Assembly: GCF_022900255.1 (NCBI RefSeq)
Contig: NZ_JALIRM010000005.1
Coordinates: forward strand, 1 to 64,000
Length of the DNA: 64,000 bases
Direction of reading: 5' to 3'
Origin: Lederbergia wuyishanensis
GTDB lineage: Bacteria > Bacillota > Bacilli > Bacillales > Bacillaceae_C
Shown here: positions 35,748 to 44,561 of the stretch, one piece after another
How positions within the stretch are numbered: the first letter of the stretch is position 1
How the letters are laid out: every line of letters begins with the position of its first letter
The notes under the pieces: generated by a model
The model's database searches: none
Told to the model about the DNA's origin: nothing
Seen by the model: the letters and a program-made list of their open reading frames with translations, nothing else
Program-made: the position numbers and the translations under genes

Positions 35748-36596
35748 ATGACACAACCCTCTGTTATCAAACAAGCTGTGTTAACAGTCAAAGATCTTGA
35801 TAGAACAGTGAAATTTTATGAAAAAGTTCTCGGATTTAAAGTAATTGAGCGGACAAATGAAAAAGCTTCGATATCTGCAGATGGTGAAACTGCATTATTA
35901 GTACTTGAACATCATAACGATGCAACACCTCGAGACCCAAGGACTACTGGCTTATATCATATCGCGTTTCTATTGCCTCATCGTTCAAATCTTGCCGATA
36001 TTGTTAATTATTTTATTCAAACCCGCTATCCTTTGCAAGGGGCGTCTGACCATCATGTAAGTGAGGCACTGTATTTAGCAGACCCAGAAGGCAACGGTAT
36101 TGAAATATATATCGATCGTGAACCGGATACCTGGATATGGCAAGAGGATCAGGTGTACATGACGACAGTTGCTTTAGATATTGAAAATCTCTTGCAGGAA
36201 GCTACTGAAACAGGTTGGAAAGGTATGCCTGAAAAAACAGTTATTGGACATATCCATTTACAGGTAGCTGAATTGGAAAAAACTCGCGAATATTATGTTG
36301 ATGGGCTTGGATTTGATCTTGTGCTTCGTTATGGTGGCCAAGCGCTTTTTATTTCAAAGAATAAATATCACCATCATATTGGTTTAAATACATGGAATAG
36401 TAAAGGTGCGCCTGCACTAGGGAAAAATACTACTGGATTGAAATATTTTACGATAGCTTTACCTGATGAAGAAGAAAAGCAAAACGTCATTCACCAATTG
36501 GACAAAATAAATGCTTCGTTTTCTGAGAAGGATGGTAAAATAATAACGAAAGATCCTTCGGGAATTGAGATAGTTTTAGAAATAGAGGAGAGTTGA
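35748..36596 (+). CDS. catE: Catechol-2,3-dioxygenase-like VOC protein (CatE/MhqE type)
   Basis: 282 aa, two VOC (glyoxalase/extradiol dioxygenase) modules. The C-terminal module carries the likely Fe(II) ligands: His in VIGHIHLQV, His in KYHHHIGLN and Glu near the end in GIEIVLE. B. subtilis CatE (about 285 aa) cleaves catechol and helps resist quinones. The next gene is 4 nt away. GGAGG ribosome site. Confidence 0.88.
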   Translation: MTQPSVIKQAVLTVKDLDRTVKFYEKVLGFKVIERTNEKASISADGETALLVLEHHNDATPRDPRTTGLYHIAFLLPHRSNLADIVNYFIQTRYPLQGASDHHVSEALYLADPEGNGIEIYIDREPDTWIWQEDQVYMTTVALDIENLLQEATETGWKGMPEKTVIGHIHLQVAELEKTREYYVDGLGFDLVLRYGGQALFISKNKYHHHIGLNTWNSKGAPALGKNTTGLKYFTIALPDEEEKQNVIHQLDKINASFSEKDGKIITKDPSGIEIVLEIEES

Positions 36597-36600
36597 TGTA

Positions 36601-37209
36601 ATGATTCAAACAGAGAAAAACTTTTATACAGCAGTTGAAAATAGACGTTCAATGTATGGGATAAGTAAGGAAACCGTCATTTCGGACGAGCGTATAGAGG
36701 AAATTGTTGCTCATGCGATTAAACATGCTCCATCTGCATTTAATTCACAAAGTGGACGAGCTGTGATTTTACTTGGAGAAAACCATGATAAACTTTGGAA
36801 TATAACAGAAGCTGCATTAAGGGAATTAGTTCCAGCAGAAAATTTTAAACCAACTGAAGAAAAAATGGCGGCCTTTCGCAACGGTAGTGGAACCATTTTA
36901 TTTTTTGAAGATCAAACAGTAGTGAGATCTTTACAGGAAAAATTCCCTTCCTATGCAGAAAAAATGCCTGAATACTCCCTGCAATCCTCAGGAATGCTTC
37001 AATATATTGTATGGACAGCATTGGAACTAGAGGGATTCGGAGTATCATTACAGCACTATAATCCTATTATTGATGAAGCAGTACAAAAAATTTGGGACAT
37101 CCCTGAGAACTGGAAACTAATATCACAAATGCCATTTGGAAAACCGACAGCAGAACCACGTGAAAAGCAATATAATAGCGTTGAAGAGAGAATGAAAGTT
37201 TTTAAATAA
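36601..37209 (+). CDS. Nitroreductase-family protein (YodC/MhqN-like)
   Basis: 202 aa FMN-binding nitroreductase fold, the length of B. subtilis YodC. RRSMYGIS near residue 15, HAPSAFNSQSGR near residue 42 and the QMPFGKP end are typical. It probably reduces quinones or nitroaromatics with NAD(P)H. It is in one operon with the catE-like gene (4-nt gap) and under the same HxlR regulator. Confidence 0.87.
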   Translation: MIQTEKNFYTAVENRRSMYGISKETVISDERIEEIVAHAIKHAPSAFNSQSGRAVILLGENHDKLWNITEAALRELVPAENFKPTEEKMAAFRNGSGTILFFEDQTVVRSLQEKFPSYAEKMPEYSLQSSGMLQYIVWTALELEGFGVSLQHYNPIIDEAVQKIWDIPENWKLISQMPFGKPTAEPREKQYNSVEERMKVFK

Positions 37210-37210
37210 G

Positions 37211-37238
37211 GAGCGTCCCTAAGGGCGCTTTTTTTTAT
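37211..37238 (+). terminator. Rho-independent terminator
   Basis: A compact hairpin (agcgtccc/gggcgct) with a run of seven T, directly after the nitroreductase stop. Confidence 0.88.
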
Positions 37239-37333
37239 TTTCAAGGGTCGAATATCGATCAAGAAAGTAGAAGGCGCTTTCGCCATTATTCGTGGTATAA
37301 TAGTAACAGAAAATTTAGAAAGGGAGTCAGGTA

Positions 37334-38371
37334 ATGGGCAAAAAATACATAGGCTTTGCTGGTACTTACACTAGGCAAACGAGCAAAGGAATTTATCGCT
37401 TTGTGTTAGATACAGAAAAAGCGGAGTTGACGAATGTAGAAGTAGCTGCAAAAGTTGGCAGTCCTACATATTTAGCGATCAGTGAAGAAAACCGATATTT
37501 ATATTCCGTGGCTCAGCAAGAAAAGTCGGGTGGTGTAGCAACATTTTCCGTAGATTCTGAAACTGGGGAATTAAACTTTTTAAATGCTGAAGTACAAGAA
37601 GGGGCACCTCCATGTCATTTAGATGTATTTCAAAATGATCTTGTAACTGGGAATTACCACGAGGGCACAGTCGAGTTGTATAAAACAAATAATGATGGAA
37701 TCAATCCGGTATCATTTGTTTATAAACATGAAGGGACAGGGCCGCATGTCCGCCAGGAAAAATCGCATGTCCATTATACCGGATTTACACCGGACAAAAA
37801 GTTTGTAGTTGTTGCGGATCTTGGTACAGATGAGGTTGTCACATATAAAGTTGATCTTGCCGCTCTCGAAAGAGTAAATACTTTAAAGGTAAGAGCGGGT
37901 AGTGGTCCACGTCATCTTAGTTTTCATCCGAATGGAAAAGTGGCGTATTTATTAACAGAACTAAGTTCGGAAGTTGTCGTTCTGGATTATAACGCTGAAG
38001 AAGGTAGCTTTACGGAAAAGCAATACATACGTGCAATCCCAGAAGATTTTACCGAAACAAATGATGCGAGTGCCATCCATATTTCTTCAGACGGTCGCTT
38101 TGTTTATACCGGAAATCGCGGACATAATAGCATAGCCGTGTTTAGTGTGGATACTAATTCAGGTGAACTTACTTTCGTTGAGCACACTCCATCAGGCGGA
38201 GAGTGGCCACGTGATTTCGTATTGGACCCAAGCGAATCGTTTTTGATTGCTTCCAATCAAAATACAGGGAATCTTGTATTATTCGCAAGGGATCAGCAAA
38301 CTGGGAAGTTGACGAAGCTTAATTCTGAAGTTTCAGTTCCTGAAGTTGTCTGTGTGAAGTTTTTAAAATAA
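37334..38371 (+). CDS. pgl: Lactonase-family beta-propeller, probable 6-phosphogluconolactonase
   Basis: 345 aa seven-bladed propeller of the YkgB/Pgl type: FAGTYTRQTSKGIYRF at the start, GPHVRQEKSHVHYTGFTPDKKFVVVADLGTD and GSGPRHLSFHPNGK in the middle, GGEWPRDFVLDPS near the end. It hydrolyses 6-phosphogluconolactone to 6-phosphogluconate, feeding the dehydrogenase at 23429. Single gene with its own terminator. Other lactones cannot be excluded. Confidence 0.85.
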   Translation: MGKKYIGFAGTYTRQTSKGIYRFVLDTEKAELTNVEVAAKVGSPTYLAISEENRYLYSVAQQEKSGGVATFSVDSETGELNFLNAEVQEGAPPCHLDVFQNDLVTGNYHEGTVELYKTNNDGINPVSFVYKHEGTGPHVRQEKSHVHYTGFTPDKKFVVVADLGTDEVVTYKVDLAALERVNTLKVRAGSGPRHLSFHPNGKVAYLLTELSSEVVVLDYNAEEGSFTEKQYIRAIPEDFTETNDASAIHISSDGRFVYTGNRGHNSIAVFSVDTNSGELTFVEHTPSGGEWPRDFVLDPSESFLIASNQNTGNLVLFARDQQTGKLTKLNSEVSVPEVVCVKFLK

Positions 38372-38444
38372 TTGTTTGTTTTACGTACAGTCCTATGCTT
38401 TAATCGCTGATTGTAACGGCAATTAACATACTTGTTTATAGGAA

Positions 38445-38479
38445 AAGGCATTGGTTTTCGAACCAATGCCTTATTTTAA
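38445..38479 (+). terminator. Rho-independent terminator
   Basis: A perfect 12-bp stem (aaggcattggtt/aaccaatgcctt) with a TTCG tetraloop and a T-rich tail. Confidence 0.9.
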
Positions 38480-38538
38480 TTAAATCATAAAGTATAAATT
38501 TTATTAGGTCTATATTTTGTACTAATGTTTTCGTTATT

Positions 38539-38731
38539 TAGCTCTAGCGCCTAGCGACTAGCATAACTTTCGTTTTTATCCTACGATAAGTCAACATCGG
38601 TTCGCCAAGACTGATCGTGCCTTCTTTATCTCGTCAGAACCATAAAGAGAAACATCGACCTTGTGGCAACCTCGACGGACCCACATCCTGTTGGCCTGTA
38701 CGTCGCGGAACAGGAGCTTGCGCTTTTCTGA
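38539..38731. repeat. Dispersed intergenic repeat, copy C
   Basis: Starts TAGCTCTAGCGCCTAGCGAC, contains AAGTCAACATCGGTTCGCC, TTTATCTCGTCAGAACC, GACGGACCCACATCCTGT and GCCTGTACGTCGC blocks, and ends GGAGCTTGCGCTTTTCT. It is very close in layout to the copy at 25057. Confidence 0.8.
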
Positions 38732-38989
38732 TTAGGCTGCTACTTTTGCACTTACTAATTTTACAATTAAAGAAATAATTAATGAAACTACTGTATAAAA
38801 TGCAGCCCAACCGAATAATGCTTGCCATCCCACGTTTTGAACCAATGGTAATACGATAGTCAACACGTTCAGACCTACAAAAATAGTAAGTGGTGCCAAA
38901 TAATAATTTTTCAACTTAATCGCACCAATTAATGATAGTGCGATGGTAATAATAGGCATTAGAATTGCGTAAAATGGAATTTCCCACAT
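38732..38989 (-). CDS. Small membrane protein, DUF2651-like
   Basis: 85 aa with three predicted membrane segments (about 4-24, 30-50, 58-80). The length and hydrophobic pattern recall the DUF2651 family (B. subtilis YbeF), but the match is by eye only. Start chosen at 38989, 9 nt after GAGGAG; the in-frame ATG at 38998 abuts that site. It directly follows the YfjL-like gene on the same strand and may be the last member of the sigma operon. Function unknown. Confidence 0.65.
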   Translation of the reverse strand: MWEIPFYAILMPIITIALSLIGAIKLKNYYLAPLTIFVGLNVLTIVLPLVQNVGWQALFGWAAFYTVVSLIISLIVKLVSAKVAA

Positions 38990-39010
38990 ATAAATCATCT
39001 CCTCAAAATA

Positions 39011-39730
39011 TTATTGATTGTATTCCTCAATATCGTTTAACTTGATGTTTGAATCTTTATCAAAACCAACTGAATACTTGAGATACCCAAAATCATCTTT
39101 TGATATCTTTTCATTATCAAATAAATTACCGTTAAAGCTAACACCACTATACGCATAATGTTCTGAATTAAGCGTCTGTTGAATGGAACGTACTGTCTCT
39201 AAGACATCCTCTTTACTCATATTCGTAACATCAACGATAAGGTGGATGTGAAATGGTTTTTCAAGCTTTAAATCTTTGCTCCATTTCGTGTCAGAGCTAT
39301 ACGTACCTTGCAAAACTTCAATTTGTAAACCCATATCTACAATTTTAACCCTATCTTTCATAAGTTCCTTAAACTCTGCAACTGCTTCTCTTTCCAATTT
39401 TTCAATAAGTGGTTGATCTAAATTGTCATAATAGATTCCGTCATACCGGACAGCGGGCTTCCAAAAACCAGCAACATTAAGCTCGTAGTCTTTTTGACTT
39501 TCGTCACCAATTTTCCTTACTGTAAATGAATATTCACTAAACTTAAAATTATAGTGGCCGTCACGAATGACAAACTCTTGACCAGGATAAGTGTCCTTCA
39601 AATAACTTTTTAATGACCTTTCTGAAAAATACTTCCACGCTGGATTCCCATTAAATGCATTGTAGAAAAATAAAATAGGTACAACAAGAATAATAATCAA
39701 GATCAAATAAATCCATTTCTTCGTAGTCAT
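39011..39730 (-). CDS. YfjL-like membrane-anchored protein
   Basis: 239 aa. One N-terminal membrane segment (about 6-24) followed by an extracytoplasmic domain (KDTYPGQEFVIRDGHYNF; HIHLIVDVTNMSKEDVLE). It resembles the YfjL family, which has no established function. Its ATG overlaps the anti-sigma stop (ATGA), so it belongs to the ECF sigma operon, perhaps as a sensor or an output protein. Confidence 0.75.
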   Translation of the reverse strand: MTTKKWIYLILIIILVVPILFFYNAFNGNPAWKYFSERSLKSYLKDTYPGQEFVIRDGHYNFKFSEYSFTVRKIGDESQKDYELNVAGFWKPAVRYDGIYYDNLDQPLIEKLEREAVAEFKELMKDRVKIVDMGLQIEVLQGTYSSDTKWSKDLKLEKPFHIHLIVDVTNMSKEDVLETVRSIQQTLNSEHYAYSGVSFNGNLFDNEKISKDDFGYLKYSVGFDKDSNIKLNDIEEYNQ

Positions 39731-40269
39731 GATGCTGGACCTCTTTCTCTAAGTTTTAAAATTAATAAGCCAATTACACTGCCAACCAATGCAAAAGCTA
39801 AATGTATTGAAGCTAGGAAGATGGAACCGATGATGGCATCAAGTGTAATGGGGGCACCTGATGCAATATCAATCAATGACCAAATAAAATTCGGTAAAAA
39901 AGCGATCACAGCTACAATTAAAAATCGTTGGTAAAATAAAAATGTAATTAAACCAAGGATAGGGTAGGTCAATATAAATCCAAAGCTTTCATGCAATAAT
40001 GATGTTTTTATTGCAAAAATAAATGAAATGGCTACAAAAATAATTTGATAAATAGATAGTTTTAAGTTTATTTTTTTTATCATACTTTCTGTATCGACAG
40101 TAGAAGTAATATTTTCTTTTTCAATAGGTTCCTTTGAAAGAAGTGCTAGTTCACGGCAGCTCTCACAATTTTCTAAATGTGTCTCCACCCATTCTGTCGT
40201 TTCGTCTTGAAGTAATCCTTCGTTATAAAGGGGCAGCAGATCTTCTACTATTGAGCAGTCTTTATTCAT
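39727..40269 (-). CDS. Anti-sigma factor with zf-HC2 domain
   Basis: 180 aa. The N-terminal zinc-binding anti-sigma motif is HLENCESC (about 32-39) after CSIVEDLLPLYNEG. About four membrane segments follow (roughly 75-175). It should hold the sigma factor at the membrane until a signal arrives. Overlaps the sigma gene by 8 nt and the YfjL-like gene by 4 nt. Confidence 0.88.
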   Translation of the reverse strand: MNKDCSIVEDLLPLYNEGLLQDETTEWVETHLENCESCRELALLSKEPIEKENITSTVDTESMIKKINLKLSIYQIIFVAISFIFAIKTSLLHESFGFILTYPILGLITFLFYQRFLIVAVIAFLPNFIWSLIDIASGAPITLDAIIGSIFLASIHLAFALVGSVIGLLILKLRERGPAS

Positions 40270-40759
40270 GGTTCAACCCCATTTCTTTTTGAAGTCGCAG
40301 TTTCGCCCGATGAAATGTGACTCTTACGTAGTTTTCGCTTTTATTGATGAGTTCTCCAATTTCTTTAAAAGACAATTCACCATATAGTCGCAACGTTATT
40401 ATTTCTTTCTGGACTTCATCTAAGCTACTGATTCTTTGTAATAAATTTACATGTCCTTCCTTCATCATATATACATCTTCGGGAGAACTTGGTAGTTCAG
40501 GGACATCATGAGTGAGCTTTTCGTGAAGGCCGGTAGCATATTTTTTTGATCGATAATATTTTCTCAATACATTTTTAGCAATGGAAAATACCCAAGTTTG
40601 AAGCGAGGATTTTCCAGCGAATGAATGAATCCCTTTAATTGCTTCGTAAAATACATCATGAGTTAAATCTTCTGCAGCAGATTTATCAGATGTTTTTATA
40701 TAGAAAAAAGCGTAAATTTTTGGCTGAATTTCTTCATATAGCCTTTCAAGCTCGCTCAT
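40262..40759 (-). CDS. ECF-type RNA polymerase sigma factor
   Basis: 165 aa. Region 2 contains SAAEDLTHDVFYEAIKGIHSF and TWVFSIAKNVLRKYYR; region 4 contains ITLRLYGELSFKEIGELINKSENYVRVTFHRAK. Start chosen at 40759, after GGAGGAGGGCGAC; an in-frame ATG at 40786 is upstream of that site. First gene of a sigma / anti-sigma / YfjL-like operon. A TGTAAC element around 40814 on the minus strand could be part of an autoregulated ECF promoter, but the -10 is not clear. Confidence 0.9.
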   Translation of the reverse strand: MSELERLYEEIQPKIYAFFYIKTSDKSAAEDLTHDVFYEAIKGIHSFAGKSSLQTWVFSIAKNVLRKYYRSKKYATGLHEKLTHDVPELPSSPEDVYMMKEGHVNLLQRISSLDEVQKEIITLRLYGELSFKEIGELINKSENYVRVTFHRAKLRLQKEMGLNHE

Positions 40760-40828
40760 GTCGCCCTCCTCCCTAAAGCTCTTCACTAATTTAGTACCAT
40801 GAAAAATGTTTTCGTTACAAATAAAAAT

Positions 40829-40881
40829 ATGTTAACCATAAATTATTTCAAGTTGACATATAATAGTCATACCATTATTCT
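40829..40881 (+). promoter_or_regulatory. bioY promoter with overlapping BirA-like operator
   Basis: ATGTTAAC (40829-40836) and GTTGACAT (40852-40859) are inverted half-sites 15 nt apart, the layout of Bacillus BirA operators. The right half contains the -35 TTGACA (40853-40858); 17 nt later is TATTCT (40876-40881). Biotin-loaded BirA would block the promoter. Confidence 0.85.
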
Positions 40882-40911
40882 CTTATTATAGTAAAAATTT
40901 GAGGTGAAAGA

Positions 40912-41502
40912 ATGAGTACTGCTACAGTAAAAACAAAAAATAAGCTGAGAACGCTAGATATGGTATATGTCAGTATGTTCTCTGCATTAATGATGATTGG
41001 AGCAAATATCACATCTTTTATTCCGTTCATGACCATCGGGGGAGTACCAATTACTTTGCAAACGTTCTTTGCTGTATTGGCTGGAGCGTTTTTGGGAAGT
41101 CGTCTCGGAGCGATTTCTATGGCGGTATATATGTTTATCGGACTTGCAGGTGCGCCGGTGTTCGCGAAATTTATGGGGGGACCTACCCAGATCCTTAGTT
41201 CAACATTCGGATTCATTCTATCTTTTATAGTAACAGCATATGTAACTGGGAAAATCATTGAAAAAAGTAATAAACTACATTCTTATATTATCGCAGCTTT
41301 AATTGGAACTCTCTTGAGCTATTTAATCGGTACAAATTTAATGTATTTAGCTTATAAAGTATGGGTACAGGCTCCGGCTGCGTTTTCTTATAAGGTGGCT
41401 TGGATGTGGATGGCTGTTCCGTTTCCAAAAGATATTTTTCTTGCCGTTTTGGCAGGTATGTTCGCCCATAGAATGCAAAATATTGTTAAAAGATCGAGAT
41501 AG
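40912..41502 (+). CDS. bioY: BioY, substrate-binding subunit of an ECF biotin transporter
   Basis: 196 aa, about six membrane segments. IGGVPITLQTFFAVLAGAFLGSRLGAISMAVYMFIGLAGAPVF is diagnostic of BioY. It binds biotin or a precursor at the outer face and works with a shared energising module not in this window. It is 11 nt before bioB and follows a BirA-like operator. Confidence 0.95.
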   Translation: MSTATVKTKNKLRTLDMVYVSMFSALMMIGANITSFIPFMTIGGVPITLQTFFAVLAGAFLGSRLGAISMAVYMFIGLAGAPVFAKFMGGPTQILSSTFGFILSFIVTAYVTGKIIEKSNKLHSYIIAALIGTLLSYLIGTNLMYLAYKVWVQAPAAFSYKVAWMWMAVPFPKDIFLAVLAGMFAHRMQNIVKRSR

Positions 41503-41513
41503 GTGGTTTAGAC

Positions 41514-42521
41514 ATGTATGATTTTGATAAATTAGCAGAAAAAGCATTGGGAGGAGTAGAATTAACGAATGAGGAAGCCCTTGCTGTACTGCAATGTCCT
41601 GATGATGAATTGTTACTTTTGCTACATGCAGCCTACCGCGTTCGTAAGCATTTTTATGGCAATAAAGTGAAATTAAATATGATCATCAATACAAAATCAG
41701 GTTTATGTCCGGAAAACTGTGGTTACTGTGCTCAATCCATCGTTTCTAAGGCACCAATTGAAAAATATTCAATGATGAAAAAAGATGAAATCGTCGAAGG
41801 TGCCAAAAGAGCGGCAAAGTTAAATGCAGGGACGTATTGTATTGTAGCAAGTGGCAGGGGACCAGCTAGTAGAGAATTGGATATTGTCGCTAGTGCAGTA
41901 AAGGAAATAAAAGAGGAGTATCGACATATGACGGTTTGCGCTTGTCTTGGAATTTTGAAGCCTGAACAAGCCGAAAAACTAAAAGAGGCCGGGGTTGATC
42001 GTTACAATCACAATATTAATACATCAAGTCAGCATCATTCTAATATTACAACCTCACATACATACGACGATCGCGTAAATACAGTTGGTATCGTTAAAAA
42101 TTCTGGTATTTCACCATGTTCAGGAGTCATTATTGGAATGAAAGAAACACTGGAAGATGTTATTGATATGGCTCGCAGTTTAAGAATATTGGACACTGAT
42201 TCAATCCCGGTGAATTTTTTACATGCAATTGATGGAACTCCGCTCGAAGGAACGGATGAACTAAATCCACGATATTGCCTAAAAGTACTATGCTTATTTC
42301 GCTTTATCAATCCGTCAAAAGAAATCCGAATTTCTGGCGGACGTGAAGTGAATTTAAGAAGCTTACAACCACTTGGTTTATACCCTGCCAACTCAATCTT
42401 TATCGGAGATTACTTAACGACAGAAGGGCAGGAAGGATTGGCGGATAAGCAAATGTTGGAGGATATGGGATTTGCAGTGGATCTTGAGCCACTAGATAGA
42501 GAGATTGCAAAAGCTCTATAA
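41514..42521 (+). CDS. bioB: Biotin synthase
   Basis: 335 aa radical-SAM enzyme. The 4Fe-4S motif is CPENCGYC (C65, C69, C72). Further conserved blocks are YNHNINTSSQHHSNI and RISGGREVNLRSLQPLG, which include ligands of the sulfur-donating cluster. It inserts sulfur into dethiobiotin. No other biotin synthesis gene is seen nearby, so bioY may supply dethiobiotin or biotin. Confidence 0.95.
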   Translation: MYDFDKLAEKALGGVELTNEEALAVLQCPDDELLLLLHAAYRVRKHFYGNKVKLNMIINTKSGLCPENCGYCAQSIVSKAPIEKYSMMKKDEIVEGAKRAAKLNAGTYCIVASGRGPASRELDIVASAVKEIKEEYRHMTVCACLGILKPEQAEKLKEAGVDRYNHNINTSSQHHSNITTSHTYDDRVNTVGIVKNSGISPCSGVIIGMKETLEDVIDMARSLRILDTDSIPVNFLHAIDGTPLEGTDELNPRYCLKVLCLFRFINPSKEIRISGGREVNLRSLQPLGLYPANSIFIGDYLTTEGQEGLADKQMLEDMGFAVDLEPLDREIAKAL

Positions 42522-42545
42522 AAAGAGTAGCTTAAGTGGCTTTTC

Positions 42546-42589
42546 ATAGACGTACATGTCCACAGAATAGGGACCGTACGTCTATTTGT
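42546..42589 (+). terminator. Hairpin after bioB
   Basis: A 10-bp stem (atagacgtac/gtacgtctat) with a 20-nt loop and a short T-rich tail. It probably ends the bioYB transcript. Confidence 0.6.
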
Positions 42590-42667
42590 TTGGTCAAATA
42601 CTAGTTTACTAGACTATATTTATAATCATCTCCATTCGCATCTTTAAGAAAGCTACAAAATAAATCT

Positions 42668-43306
42668 TCAAAGTTTAACAATGGTCCCTACTACAAAAAG
42701 TATGATCAGCAGTAAAACAAACAGCAAATAGTAAATAGAAAATCTTTTGATTATAGTAGGTCGAATGGTGGAAGTGAGTGCGTAATGTGCGGCCGATAAT
42801 CCGGCAAGCAAGCCCATTATGAGAAACCATGGTTCGTAAAAGAAAAGATCCCATAGTGCTAAGCTGTGAGCATTCAATTCTACCCAACCAGGAAAATTAA
42901 TATTAATGATCCCAGCCAAAAAGAGGGTCTTTGTCAGCATTCCACTAATTGCATGGGCAAGTAAAAAAGCGGTACCGAAAAGGGTAGGGATAAGCATAAC
43001 GAGCGGATGGATTTTCCTTCCGCCAATCATCGGAATCCACAGAGGAACAATTTTTCCCCAGGGTTTGACTAGTCCTAGTAAGCAAAAACCACAAAACATT
43101 ATCACAACTCCTGCGATGTAGCTAGCCATTGATAATGCTTCCGGATCTTCAAATTGACCATTCGTAGAAATAATTCCACCACCCGCAGCTTCTAAAAAAC
43201 GAACGAAAACCGCATATAGAATTGCCCAAATACATCCTACATAAGCAGGCCATACTGATTTCTTCAAATATTCTTCAAATGTTAATTTCTCTTTAGACTT
43301 GTACAT
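42668..43306 (-). CDS. Multi-pass membrane protein, half-size relative of the upstream gene product
   Basis: 212 aa, about five to six membrane segments. GLVKPWGKIVPLWIPMIGGRKI (about 78-99) matches the block GLIQKWGEIFPRWFPVIGG in the second half of the 43293 protein, so the two are related. It lacks the CxxC ends found there. Overlaps the upstream gene by 14 nt, so both form an operon. I do not recognise a family with known function. Confidence 0.65.
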   Translation of the reverse strand: MYKSKEKLTFEEYLKKSVWPAYVGCIWAILYAVFVRFLEAAGGGIISTNGQFEDPEALSMASYIAGVVIMFCGFCLLGLVKPWGKIVPLWIPMIGGRKIHPLVMLIPTLFGTAFLLAHAISGMLTKTLFLAGIININFPGWVELNAHSLALWDLFFYEPWFLIMGLLAGLSAAHYALTSTIRPTIIKRFSIYYLLFVLLLIILFVVGTIVKL

Positions 43307-44387
43307 ACTCGTTTCTCCTTTTTATAGATGAGATAGAGGTAATCGGTTTTTCTCCTCTTCCACAATGAGAACATATGCCGCGTCTACGATAATAGTAAGC
43401 AATAGTAGACAACCCAAGAAATACTCCCCAAGGAACCCAGAATACCATCGGTCCAACTGATCCCCACAATTGCTCAAAGATAATGCTTTCGGTTGTAGTA
43501 AAGTGCAGAGTCAAGCTAAGAAATTGGAACGTAAAGACAAATCCCGCTGCGGTAACAGCAAGTGCCACGATGGAAGCCGGAATGACGGCAAGCGTAATTG
43601 GGACTCTTTTTCCGCCAATCACCGGAAACCAACGTGGAAAAATCTCACCCCATTTTTGAATCAATCCGAGAGTAAGGATACTCCCACCTACACATAAAAA
43701 TCCAAATACCCATTCCGTAACCCGCGCCGCTGGGTTTAATGTTGAAAAGTCCGCTAGGAATTGCGAATCAATTCCTAAGGGGATATTAAGTGCCCAAGCA
43801 AAACGTGTGATGGCATAGGGGATCGGTGCAAGGGCTGCAAGTATAGTAAACAACTTACCCATTCGTTCCAATAAAAACGTTCCTTTGTTCTCCTTTATTC
43901 CACAATATTCACATGCATTGCGGGTTTTGCGCTGATAAGCTACCGTGGATAACATCCAAAGGAGTGCCCCTATAAGACAAATAACTTGATTAACCATTTG
44001 CCAGTTTAAAGCGAATTTAAATAAAAACGCGTAAGCCATTGCTGCAATCAGACTGATATCCGGGACAAAAAGAATTAAGCTGAAGGCAAAGCCCCAAGAG
44101 TAGCCGATTAAAATCCACCGAGGAAAAGGAAGCTTTCTATACTTCTGCATGATAAATCCAAAACAAACTCCCAAGAGACAAAGAATGGCGAACAGGATAC
44201 CGCCTGTAGTTGCGGAAAGATAGCTAATCATAGCACCGAATAAATGGTCATCAGTTCTTTCTGTTTGAAAAGGGTAACCCTTCCTGCCAAGCAACCAGTA
44301 TAAATGCATGCCTCCGTACAATACGGACCAGATGATAGCAATATATCCAATCCAATTTGGCCAACGTTTGAATAGTTTTTTTGACAT
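43293..44387 (-). CDS. Tandemly duplicated membrane protein with two CxxC ends
   Basis: 364 aa, about ten membrane segments in two similar halves. Each half ends with a serine/alanine-rich helix and a zinc-ribbon-like pair: LSTVAYQRKTRNACEYCG (CxxC at 159-162) and LSTIAYYYRRRGICSHCG (339-342), exactly 180 residues apart. Each also has a PRW-...-G block (about 88-95 and 251-259). Start chosen at 44387, 9 nt after AAAGG; the frame could begin at a TTG three codons earlier. Located downstream of a two-component system, which may control it. Function unknown. Confidence 0.7.
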   Translation of the reverse strand: MSKKLFKRWPNWIGYIAIIWSVLYGGMHLYWLLGRKGYPFQTERTDDHLFGAMISYLSATTGGILFAILCLLGVCFGFIMQKYRKLPFPRWILIGYSWGFAFSLILFVPDISLIAAMAYAFLFKFALNWQMVNQVICLIGALLWMLSTVAYQRKTRNACEYCGIKENKGTFLLERMGKLFTILAALAPIPYAITRFAWALNIPLGIDSQFLADFSTLNPAARVTEWVFGFLCVGGSILTLGLIQKWGEIFPRWFPVIGGKRVPITLAVIPASIVALAVTAAGFVFTFQFLSLTLHFTTTESIIFEQLWGSVGPMVFWVPWGVFLGLSTIAYYYRRRGICSHCGRGEKPITSISSIKRRNEYVQV

Positions 44388-44428
44388 ATCGAACAACCTT
44401 TCTATTAGTTAATGGATAATAAAAAATA

Positions 44429-44477
44429 ACCCTGCCATCATATTAACCACCGAAGGTTAATAAGAAGGTAGGGTTCA
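44429..44477 (-). terminator. Terminator downstream of the histidine kinase
   Basis: On the minus strand a long imperfect stem (aaccctacc/ggcagggtt, inner ttaacc/ggttaa) is followed by ATTTTTTATT. It separates the kinase gene from the membrane-protein operon. Confidence 0.8.
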
Positions 44478-44561
44478 GTTTAAATTTGGTTTAATTTTTT
44501 CGAAGTTAACAATGGCATAGAATATTACTTTGTGATTACGTTTGAATGGACGAACGGTTCT

